Source: Trametes villosa
Taxonomy: Eukaryota; Basidiomycota; Agaricomycetes; Polyporales; Polyporaceae
Assembly: GCA_002964805.2 (NCBI GenBank)
Contig: PUDQ02000082.1
Span: 1-37,969 of the forward strand
DNA: 37,969 nt
Reading direction: 5' to 3'
Shown: positions 30,858 to 37,969 of the stretch, piece after piece
Layout of the letters: every line of letters starts with the position of its first letter
Numbering within the stretch: position 1 is the stretch's first letter
The notes under the pieces: model-generated
What the model saw: only the letters and a program-made list of their open reading frames with translations
The model's database searches: none
Told to the model about the DNA's origin: nothing
Program-made: the position numbers and the translations under genes

Positions 30858-31529
30858 ATGGAAACCACCGCCTTCACGGCCATCGAGCAGGTCCTTGTCT
30901 TCAACGACAAGACAATCTCCCTCCGCCCCTACTGGTCCCAGGTCCCCTTCCTTCGCGCCAACGTCCTGCTCTTGGTGGACGAGTACGGAAACCCCCCTGG
31001 CTGCACCATCCTGACCGTACGTCCACGTCTCTCATTTATCATCGCCCGTGTTTGCTGACGTGCGACCCGTTTCATTCAGTACGGCGAGAAGTTCTGCCGC
31101 AGCCGCTGCATCTACCAGGGCATCTATCGCCCCACCGCCGACAAGGTCCGCTTCTGCGGCCGCTGCAAGAGGTGGTTCCACCTCCGGTGTCTCTCTCATA
31201 TCCCAGACGACGAGTTCATCCGTCGTCTCATCGAGGAGCGCGACTGGTCGCCCGGCCCCTCCATGGACGAGATGCTCTGGTGGGAGCTCATCATCTGCCC
31301 CATCCAACGTACCCCCGCCGTCGACCGCTGCGGGCGCATCTTCCCCTTCTCGCACGAGCACTTCCTGTGGCTCGCGCGGTCCTACCACGACCGTCAACGC
31401 AGCCCACCCCCGGAGGGAGTCTCCACCTGGATGGAACGCTTGAACTTCCCCCACATCTCCATCGAGCTGCGTCGCTTTGCCCTCATGGCAGAGCGGTACT
31501 TTTGTCCGACGTGCAAGGGATGCGTGTAG
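30858..31529 (+). CDS. PHD-finger-like zinc protein, copy 2
   Basis: Two exons, 30858-31016 and 31080-31529, joined in phase 0 by a 63-nt intron, about 202 residues. The ATG is the first in frame. The N-terminal ~50 residues (VLVFNDKTISLRPYWSQVPF, then VLLLVDEYG) are a small region also recognisable before the zinc ligands in the minus-strand copy at 6893-7707. Zinc ligands follow a C4HC3 pattern: FCRSRC, FCGRCKRWFHLRC, and at the C-terminus YFCPTCKGC, with about 95 residues between the last two parts containing several conserved-looking Trp and Pro residues. This is PHD-like, but the insertion is unusual. Upstream lies only repetitive DNA. It appears intact; a nuclear or chromatin role is inference. 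Confidence 0.72.
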
Positions 31530-31690
31530 GGCGCAGTAGTGTTTGTATCGTACATGCGCTTGTATATTTGACTAAATCTTGTATATTCGGCTGCATCTTG
31601 TATCGACAATATAATAGACCTGTCGCACGAACACCCTGTCAGAAAACACACTCGCACCACAAGCCACGCCTAAATCAGACCGAACACACC

Positions 31691-31783
31691 GGGGCAGCAC
31701 ACTTGTGCTGCCTCGGCATTGGGCGTCTTTTCGCCGGTCGGACACCGAGGCAGCACAAGTGTGCTGCCCCGGCATTGGGCGTC
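31691..31783. repeat. Paired palindromic inverted repeats plus 13-bp direct repeats
   Basis: 31691-31716 and 31745-31770 are exact reverse complements over 26 bp. Each arm is also internally palindromic around GCAGCACA..TGTGCTGC. Each arm is followed by GGCATTGGGCGTC (31715-31727 and 31771-31783), so the whole is a mixture of inverted and direct symmetry. It lies ~160 bp past the PHD-like gene and could form a hairpin in its 3' RNA or act as a protein-binding site. Confidence 0.75.
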
Positions 31784-32417
31784 TACTCATCTGCGCAAGG
31801 CTTTGTTCGCGCAACTCCGAGACAGCAGTCTTTGGCATGCTATAAGGGCATACATATTTACAATGTCTTCATATTTCGTGTTCTGTTTTCGAGTCTGTTG
31901 TCTGTCGTATCCGCTCACAGCAAACTCAAGCAGGCTCGCACATGTATATTATATTATATTTATAAGTGCAGGGGGCGTCCCACCGCGACTCCGCAAAGGG
32001 AGGCCAAAGCGCAGGCACATTGCGGGCTAGGGGAGTGTTCAGACACGTTCAAAGAAATTGTATAAGTACTAGTACTGTAACTACACGGACTATACGGACT
32101 ATGAAGGGAGGGGCGGCCTTGGGCGGCCGGAATACGCACTCTGCACCCCCAGGGGAGCACGGGAGACTCGTCCACCGGGCGATCGCGTCCACCGCGCCAC
32201 CAGAACACCCTCCTCCCTCTGCCAGAACAGCAGAAAGACATAGGGAGAGCGGCCGGAACCTCTCCGGGACCGTGCAAATCCATCACAAAGTGGCTGAGGC
32301 ATCAGCAGGAGGCTGTGCAGCCACGGCGATCTTTGCCCGACCATCAGCGCTTAACTTGCGTATGAGCGCTTAATCCTGTCCCTAGCCCTAGCCCACCTTA
32401 CTTTAGACCCTGTGTAT
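31784..32417. other. No gene recognised
   Basis: Mixed composition with ORFs shorter than 140 codons and no recognisable motif. An AT-rich stretch at 31940-31970 precedes a GC-rich part. Confidence 0.45.
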
Positions 32418-32623
32418 GTCACGGAGGGTGACGGCCACAAGGATTTCTTGTGGCCATCACTCTTTGTGACAGGGAGCACATGACCTGTGACTCACATCGG
32501 CCCTCGCTCGATCCTGGTCACAAGCCGTGACTCACATCGACCCTCGCTCTATTCTGGTCACGTCACCGGTAACAAGGGGGTGACATTTGAAAGGATTCCC
32601 TTCAAATGTCACCCCTCTGTGAC
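32418..32623. mobile_element. Foldback/MITE-like element (~206 bp)
   Basis: The ends are imperfect inverted repeats: GTCACGGAGGGTGAC at 32418-32432 and GTCACCCCTCTGTGAC at 32608-32623. Two internal hairpins lie next to the ends: 32433-32455 (GGCCACAAG...CTTGTGGCC) and 32577-32613 (GGGTGACATTTGAA...TTCAAATGTCACCC). Between them is a ~50-bp direct repeat starting GTGACTCACATCG. No ORF. A clear target duplication was not found, so this could be a structured non-mobile repeat. Confidence 0.55.
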
Positions 32624-32634
32624 AGGTGAGGGTG

Positions 32635-33120
32635 GAGGGTTAGCCCCTTGCTCGTGGCTGCTGTAGGCTAACGAGTGGACATAAAATTATGAGGGTGGGT
32701 GCGTTTCGAAGCCTGGTTGAAGGGCTATTTAATGAACCCTTGACCATGGCTAGTTGTCCAGGCCATTGAGCAGGGAATGCGGAATTACAGGGCTTGACCA
32801 CAGCTTGACCATGCCTTGACCATGCCTTGCTCGTGGCCATTGTAGGCTGAGTACTGGGCCAATAAATATGAAAGTGGGTGCGTTTGGTAGCTCTAATATA
32901 GGGCTACAATATAAGACCTTGACCATGGGGGGTTTCCCAGGATGTCGTGGCACGAAAGCGAAATTACATGCCCTTGACCATAGCTTGACCATAGCTTGAC
33001 CATGGCTTGACCATGGCCATTGTGGCATGAGTTCTTGTCTGATTGACATGGGACTGGGCGCGTTTTGAAGCCTCTTTGAAGGGCTATAATATGGACCCTT
33101 GACCATGGGGGGTTTCCCAG
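32635..33120 (+). repeat. ~180-bp satellite, left block
   Basis: About 2.7 units with starts near 32738, 32919 and 33096. Each unit contains CCCTTGACCATGGGGGGTTTC, several CTTGACCATRG decamers in a row, and GGGCTATAATATGGA. The same unit recurs in the right block at 36142-36865. Small ORFs in it follow the repeat and are not genes. Confidence 0.85.
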
Positions 33121-33695
33121 GGTCCTGGCTCACCAGACAAGAAAGACAGGTCTGGCCCACATGACACTTGCCCTACAAGTAACAAGTGATGGTTAATATT
33201 GTGCAAGGGTATACAGAGAGCATATAAAAGCATGTCTGACATGTTTTGAGAACAGGGGTAGCCACTGAGACAGCCAAATGGTCAAAAATGCGGTCAAAAA
33301 CCCCATGGTCAAGCATGAGCAAGGCCGCTGTGGCGCGGGGACAGGGTGCACAGCCACATACTTATAACCGTTGGAAAGCCCTGCTTCTTAGCTACAGAAT
33401 AGAGCCTTGCTCATCTCACAAATTGTCGCTAGTTCCCGAGTTATTGAGGTTGCAAGCCGCATACCGCATCTGGGCCAGACCTTGCTCGTTTCAATAAGCA
33501 AGGGTCTAGAGGCGCGAGGAGGGCAGCTATCGCCACGAAACAAAGTGGAGCACGTAGCCAAGAAGCAGGGCTACCTAACAAGCCCTTGACCATGGCATGT
33601 TTCCCAGGTCGTTGTCCCATAACGGACCAAACATTGACCTTGACCATGCAAACGAGCAAGCAGGATGCGCATCCTGCAGGTGTTATATAGATAGA
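33121..33695 (+). repeat. 575-bp segment, left copy
   Basis: Matched along its whole length by 36866-37440 at roughly 96% identity and equal length. It begins GGTCCTGGCTCACC and ends GTTATATAGATAGA. It contains a TATA-like CATATAAAAG near 33220 and an 18-bp perfect palindrome at 33660-33677. There is no long ORF; it may be a non-coding transcript unit or non-autonomous element. Confidence 0.85.
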
Positions 33696-33702
33696 GTCAT
33701 GT

Positions 33703-34977
33703 TTGGATATCGTTTACCAAATGTGGCTCGAACACACGTTCGATCCAATGGTGTTTAACGCGACGGAAGAGGAAAATGGAGTCGTTCGCGGGTCTGAAGG
33801 AGTAGACGCCCGCCGACTTGCCGAAATTTTCCGCCGTGCATTACGTGTGTCCAGCACGCAGCTTGTTTGTCAGTTTGACGGACGTCATCACTTACAGAAG
33901 CGAGGCCTAGCTATGGGCGTCTCGGAGTCTCCGGACCTAGCCAACCTTTACGGGTGGTACTTCGAAGATAAGTCAAAAGTCCTCGACGACAATAGAATTG
34001 CTTTCTATGGTCGTTACATCGATGATTGTCATAGTATTGTTTGCGCGCCCAGTGGAGAGGCCGCCAAACAATATATGTCGTCCAAAGTCGCATTCGATGG
34101 CTGTCAAATTCTGTGGGAAGTAGGCGCTTCGCGGTGTAACTTTTTAGACGCTTCTTTCTATTTCGGGACTGATGGGTCCCTGGAATGGAAGGCGTATCGC
34201 AAGCCCAAAAACCACATGGAGCGAATTCCGTGGATATCTGGCCACCCCTTAGACGTTAAAAGGGGTACTTTTACAGGCGAGATGTCGCGGTTAGCCACGC
34301 TTAGTAGTCAATTTCCGAGCTACTTAGACAGCGTGAAGGAGCTGGTAGCCCTTTACGTGAAGCGTGGTTACCCGAGAGACCTTGTTACTCATTGGGTTAA
34401 GCAGAACCTTACAAAGCGCTGGGAAAAGCGTCTGAGTGAGAAAGACGAAAACGTGGCTGATAGCGGCGTTCTTGTGCTTAAATCCCAATATAACACGGCC
34501 TGGAATTACTTCAATGCCAAGGAACTTGGAGATACTATCTTAGGATATTGGCGTGAATGGCACGAGCGTGCCGACGCCGGCCTTAACACAGTCTATACTA
34601 ATGTGGAATGGCCACGCCCGACGCGTACACGCGCCGGCCTGACCGACGTGTTGCCGGAGCTTCTTTCGGAAGTTCCGGACACCGTTGGCGGGCAGGTAGC
34701 GATACCCGACCTGCGAAAAATAAATATTCTAAACCGACGCATGATTGTGAGCCGCAAACGCGGCCGCAACATGTTTGATTTAACCAATCTTTGGAAAAAG
34801 ATAGTTCTCGAAAGGCTCGAGGATAAGGTTAGCGAGGAACGAGTAAGCATCGTTTCCGCGCGGCCGCAACCCACCGCCGGACCGTCAGGTTCTTATGATA
34901 TACGAAGTTACTTCGTGGAGCATCGTGAGAACATGCACCGGCGATCCCCGTCCCCCAATAAACCCCTCTTTGGGTAA
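33703..34977 (+). CDS. Penelope-like reverse transcriptase, N-terminally truncated
   Basis: Open for 424 codons. It has no true start: the frame begins at the truncation point, with a stop just upstream in the flanking repeat. Residues about 46-75 carry the RT finger/palm motif QKRGLAMGVSESPDLANLY, followed by the catalytic box FYGRYIDDCHSIV (YxDD type). Further on are CNFLDASFYFGTDGS, a YRKP motif, SGHPLDVKRG and a thumb-like stretch VKELVALYVKRGYP, all in the order seen in Penelope-like RTs. The catalytic Asp of the earlier palm motif is missing because the 5' part is absent, so this copy cannot be active. The C-terminus is basic and Ser/Pro-rich, with no GIY-YIG endonuclease. No internal stop or frameshift, suggesting a young insertion. 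Confidence 0.85.
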   Translation: MDIVYQMWLEHTFDPMVFNATEEENGVVRGSEGVDARRLAEIFRRALRVSSTQLVCQFDGRHHLQKRGLAMGVSESPDLANLYGWYFEDKSKVLDDNRIAFYGRYIDDCHSIVCAPSGEAAKQYMSSKVAFDGCQILWEVGASRCNFLDASFYFGTDGSLEWKAYRKPKNHMERIPWISGHPLDVKRGTFTGEMSRLATLSSQFPSYLDSVKELVALYVKRGYPRDLVTHWVKQNLTKRWEKRLSEKDENVADSGVLVLKSQYNTAWNYFNAKELGDTILGYWREWHERADAGLNTVYTNVEWPRPTRTRAGLTDVLPELLSEVPDTVGGQVAIPDLRKINILNRRMIVSRKRGRNMFDLTNLWKKIVLERLEDKVSEERVSIVSARPQPTAGPSGSYDIRSYFVEHRENMHRRSPSPNKPLFG

Positions 34978-35440
34978 AAGGCTCGGCCCGCGCCGTCGTC
35001 CCGGGCTTCCCGGGCGGCACGAGGCCATGACCTTGTGACAGTGAACGGTAATTCGTGCACTTCCGTCCCCCGTAAAACCGGCTATAGCGCCTAACGGCGC
35101 GCCTGCCGGCAACCGCTACCGGGTAGTTACCCCTGGTAGTGTAATGGATCCGTGGCTGACCCCGGCGTATTGGTAGCCTTCGGGCGCTCGTTGAGATAAC
35201 CAAATGTTCGGTTATTGGGGCCCGCACGCCTAAGGTTGGGGATACATGAACGGACCTTGCTGCTTAATAACGGCATGTGTCACGGCTGCTCCCGCTCGGC
35301 TCGCGCCGGGCGGTGGCCAGCGCCCAGCCCGGTGCACAAAGCACCACCTAACCTGGAGTTTATTGTAGCCATTCCTTGGCTCACCCAGCTAACGCTTTAG
35401 CAAACGTACGGCCCGCTCACCGGGACGTGTAAGGCTTTCT
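34978..35440 (+). other. 3' untranslated region of the Penelope-like element, first part
   Basis: GC-rich and apparently non-coding. A 10-bp stem partner AAACGTACGG (35402-35411) pairs with CCGTACGTTT (35455-35464) across the first telomere-like block. Confidence 0.55.
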
Positions 35441-35575
35441 AACCCGAACCCTAACCGTACGTTTACTTCCACTACCTTAGTCGGTAGTATATGCGGTAAC
35501 TGATTACGCTTTTATAGCTAACCCGAACCCTAACCCGAACCCTAACCGAACCCGAACCCTAACCGAACCCTAACC
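35441..35575 (+). repeat. Telomere-like repeats in the 3' region of the Penelope-like element
   Basis: Two blocks, 35441-35456 and 35518-35575, made of CCCTAA mixed with CCCGAA or CCGAA variants. CCCTAA is the C-strand of the TTAGGG telomere repeat used by most fungi. The orientation (CCCTAA on the coding strand, 3' of the RT) is what first-strand synthesis from a telomeric G-strand 3' end would give. The blocks are separated by a small hairpin (ACTACC...GGTAGT). Confidence 0.75.
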
Positions 35576-36007
35576 GGCGGCACAAGGTATGCGGTTAGAT
35601 TCACGTGATAAGGTAGGCGCTTCTTTAGCACGGTCTATGCAAACCGTGTGAACACAGAGAAGCGCCCTAAGTCCAGGTGTCTCTTTAATTAGACGCGCCT
35701 GCCCGTATGGGGCATAGCCCAGATAGGGGAACCGTTCGCGTACCTCCTTCTTTGGGTACAAGGGATCATGTGAACGATCAACTGATCGCTTACATAAGTA
35801 GTGCATCGTCATACGTATTACCTCGCCGGGCCGAGGTGTGTGACGACGGGCCGAGCTTTAGTAATCAGACCTTTGTCAATGGGAAAGTTCCCGTTGCCAT
35901 CGGACCGGCATCAAAGATGCCGGATACTTCATGTAAGCGTTATCACGCATCACAGAGGCCGTAGTTCCGGCCGTGATGCCGGGTGAACTCTATCGGATGA
36001 ACTGTAC
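35576..36007 (+). other. 3' untranslated region of the Penelope-like element, second part
   Basis: Non-coding sequence of moderate GC content leading to the ribozyme. A stem GCGCTTCT...AGAAGCGC is visible around 35616-35664. No ORF with recognisable content. Confidence 0.5.
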
Positions 36008-36075
36008 AGGACCTGATGAGACCCTATAAAGTCGAAACAGGGCGGGATGGAATGATCTCCATCCCCTGTCGTCCT
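36008..36075 (+). ncRNA. Hammerhead ribozyme, type I
   Basis: All core elements are present in order. Stem I is AGGAC (36008-36012) pairing with GTCCT (36071-36075). The CTGATGA core is 36013-36019. Stem II is GAC/GTC (36020-36022, 36031-36033) with an 8-nt loop. GAAA is 36034-36037. Stem III starts with the last A of GAAA: ACAG/CTGT (36037-36040, 36066-36069), a small bulge, then GGGATGG/CCATCCC (36044-36050, 36059-36065) with an 8-nt loop. The expected cleavage base is C36070, after GT, giving the usual GUC triplet. Stem I is open, hence type I. It lies ~1 kb past the RT ORF. Confidence 0.9.
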
Positions 36076-36103
36076 AGTTCGACCACCACTCGTCGTCGTC
36101 GTC

Positions 36104-36144
36104 GCACACCTCGCTTCGCTCGGTGTGCTCCTCCTCCCTAACCC
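36104..36144 (+). other. 3' terminal hairpin and CCCTAACCC end of the Penelope-like element
   Basis: GCACACC (36104-36110) pairs with GGTGTGC (36122-36128). After eight pyrimidine-rich bases comes CCCTAACCC (36136-36144), whose last CCC is shared with the satellite sequence CCCAGGATG. This looks like priming with three-base microhomology and a single telomere-like hexamer at the joint. Confidence 0.6.
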
Positions 36145-36865
36145 AGGATGCCGTGGCACGAAAGCGAAATTACATGCCCTTGACCATAGCTTGACCACAG
36201 CTTGACCACAGCTTGACCATGGCCACTGCGGGCTGAGTACTGGGCCAATAATTATGAAAGTGGGTGCGTTTGGGAGCCCTGATATAGGGCTACAATATGA
36301 GACCTTGACCATGGGTAGTTGTCTGGGACACTGAGGCAAAAATGCGAAGTCAAGGGCCTTGACCATAGCTTGACCATGGCTTGACCACAGCTTGACCATG
36401 GCCACTGTAGCCTGAGTACTGGGCCAATTGCCATGAGACCGGATGCATTCTGGAGCCTCATTAAAGGGCTATAATATGGACCCTTGACCATGGGGGGTTT
36501 CCCAGGATGCTATGGCAAAAATGCGAAATTACATGACCTTGACCATAGCTTGACCATGGCTTGACCACAGCTTGACCATGGCCACTGTGGCCTGAGTACT
36601 GGGTCTATTGCCATGAGGCTAGGTGCATTTGAAAGCCTTGTCATGGGGCTATAATATGGACCCTTGACCATGGGGGGCTTCCCAGGGTGCTGTGGCAAAA
36701 ATGCGAAATTACATGCCCTTGACCATAGCTTGACCATTCCTTGACCATGGCTTGACCATGGCCATTGTGGCATGAGTTCCTGTCTGATTGACATGAAGGT
36801 GGGCGCGTTTTGAAGCCTCATTGAAAGGCTATAATATGAACCCTTGACCATGGGGGGTTTCCCAG
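36142..36865 (+). repeat. ~180-bp satellite, right block
   Basis: Four units with starts near 36142 (partial), 36302, 36480, 36660 and 36840. Same unit as 32635-33120, with rows of CTTGACCAYRG decamers. One more unit than in the left block. Confidence 0.85.
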
Positions 36866-37440
36866 GGTCCTGGCTCACCAGACAAGAAAGACAGGTCTGG
36901 CCCACATGACACTTGCCCTACAAGTAACAAGTGATGGTTAATATTGTGCAAGGGTATACAGAGAGCATATATAAGCATGTCTGACATGGGTGGAGGACAG
37001 GAGTAGCCACTGAGACAGCCAAATGGTCAAAAATGCGGTCAAAAACCCCATGGTCAAGCATGAGCAAGGCCGCTGTGGCGCGGGGACAGGGTGCACAGCC
37101 ACATACTTATAACCGTTGGAAAGCCCTGCTTCTTAGCTACAGAATAGAGCCTTGCTCATCTCACAAATTGTCGCTAGTTCCTGAGTTATCGAGGTTGCAA
37201 GCCGCATACCGCATCTGGGCCAGACCTTGCTCGTTTCAATGAGCAAGGGTCTAGAGGCACGAGGAGGGCAGCTATCGCCACGAAACAAAGTGGAGCACAT
37301 AGCCAAAAAGCAGGGCTACCTAACGGACCCTTGACCATGGCATGTTTCCCAGGTGGTTGTCCCATAACGGACCAAACATTGACCTTGACCATGCAAACAA
37401 GCAAGCCAGATGCGCATCTGGCCAGTGTTATATAGATAGA
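36866..37440 (+). repeat. 575-bp segment, right copy
   Basis: Same length and ends as 33121-33695. Its palindrome (37405-37422) differs from that of the left copy at two base pairs, both changed on both sides so that the palindrome remains perfect. Not followed by a Penelope-like element. Confidence 0.85.
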
Positions 37441-37969
37441 ACCTCGTCGTGGACCCCTTGCGACCCCATCCCGCCGACTACCGCTTGCCCCTCGCTCAGT
37501 TTGGGGTGTACGCAGTGAGTGCGCGCGAGACCGAGACGGTGACCTAGTAGACCCCATGGATACGAGCCAGGAATTAATTGTATACTACGAGCACTGCAAC
37601 GCGATATTAAGCCTACAGAGTCTTCCAGCCATCCATAGACTCCAGCACACCCACTTTGCTGATGCTTGAGGATGAGCGCGGCCGCTGGGCGCCTGATGCG
37701 CGTCGGACTGCGAACACTTTGAATACGGAAACTGACGAGTGTATAGTGAGTGTAAGTGAGCGATTCAGAGTCCGTTGATTGGTATAGTAAACGTCCGATA
37801 ACAACATACAGTCCGACAGTGGACCCCATTACACGATTCCACCGCCGAGGCTCGACGTGGGACACCTTTCTTTGCGGATGTCACTCATACAATGCACCCC
37901 GTCCGTGTTCGACAACGACGTGAACCTAGCGACATATGCCACACCCAACGGACGCACGCACGCAGCTCG
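37441..37969. other. No gene recognised
   Basis: Unique-looking sequence after the right 575-bp copy. A 145-codon minus-strand ORF (37428-37865) has no recognisable motif and extends into the repeat, so I do not call it. Confidence 0.4.

Larger units (their letters stand above)
33696..36144 (+). mobile_element. 5'-truncated Penelope-like retroelement (Coprina/Athena-like)
   Basis: The left boundary is where sequence departs from the 575-bp repeat (after AGATAGA), inside the RT coding frame. The right boundary is where satellite resumes at CCCAGGATG. Contents: RT ORF to 34977, a ~1.1-kb 3' region with telomere-like CCCTAA/CCCGAA repeats, a hammerhead ribozyme, a terminal hairpin (36104-36128) and a terminal CCCTAACCC (36136-36144). 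Endonuclease-lacking Penelope-like elements of fungi and rotifers (Coprina, Athena) are known to associate with telomeric repeats, and Penelope-like elements are known to carry hammerhead motifs. No GIY-YIG endonuclease follows the RT, in line with that group. Confidence 0.8.

Noticed and set aside
33660..33695. Helitron 3' end (hairpin close to terminus)
   Set aside because: The hairpin position is suggestive, but the terminus is AGATAGA, not CTRR, and no Rep/helicase or TC start was found.
33121..37440. 575-bp direct repeats as LTRs of one element containing the RT
   Set aside because: They do not start and end with the usual TG...CA, the internal RT is truncated at one junction, and the satellite lies outside one copy and inside the other.

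Overview
The window looks like accessory, transposon-rich DNA from a basidiomycete fungus, most likely an Agaricomycete. The evidence is intron-dense genes with 50-70 nt GT-AG introns, two KDZ (Kyakuja-Dileera-Zisupton) transposases, a divergent HMG-like protein of the kind known from basidiomycete KDZ elements, a chromodomain Ty3/Gypsy element, and a Penelope-like element next to CCCTAA-type repeats. No housekeeping gene, rRNA or tRNA was recognised. The species cannot be named from the sequence.

Layout. 1-3931 is a 5'-incomplete CxC2-type KDZ transposase gene (+). 4800-6135 is a degenerate 60-bp tandem array built on a recurring TACAA motif. 6893-7707 (-) is a small PHD-finger-like gene. 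8.5-30.4 kb is a degenerate GC-rich repeat background carrying two separate insertions. The first (10447-20643) is a complete 10.2-kb KDZ transposon with 650-bp terminal inverted repeats and an 8-bp target duplication. It carries a CxC1-type KDZ transposase, a protein with two modules resembling the RNase H1 N-terminal (viroplasmin-like) domain, and an HMG-like protein with a damaged 3' end. The second (21762-28391, minus strand) is a full-length Ty3/Gypsy chromovirus-type retrotransposon. Its two 457-bp LTRs differ at one base, it has a 5-bp target duplication, and Pol contains one in-frame stop.

30858-31529 (+) is a second PHD-finger-like gene, distantly related to the first. 32418-32623 is a foldback/MITE-like element. 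From 32635 to 37440 an approximately 180-bp satellite plus a 575-bp segment occurs twice in direct orientation. Between the two copies (33696 to about 36144) lies a 5'-truncated Penelope-like element of the endonuclease-lacking, telomere-associated type. It contains a reverse transcriptase ORF, telomere-like repeats, a well-formed type I hammerhead ribozyme (36008-36075), and a 3' end reading CCCTAACCC at the satellite junction.

How the parts fit. Inside the 10.2-kb KDZ element the three genes are co-oriented and spaced by a few hundred bases. The transposase presumably acts on the inverted repeats, the HMG-like protein presumably binds DNA, and the paired viroplasmin-like protein is a cargo gene whose role I cannot assign. 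The best candidates for undescribed biology are this cargo set, the Penelope-like element with ribozyme and telomeric junction, and an 18-bp palindrome that is kept perfect by paired substitutions in the two 575-bp copies.
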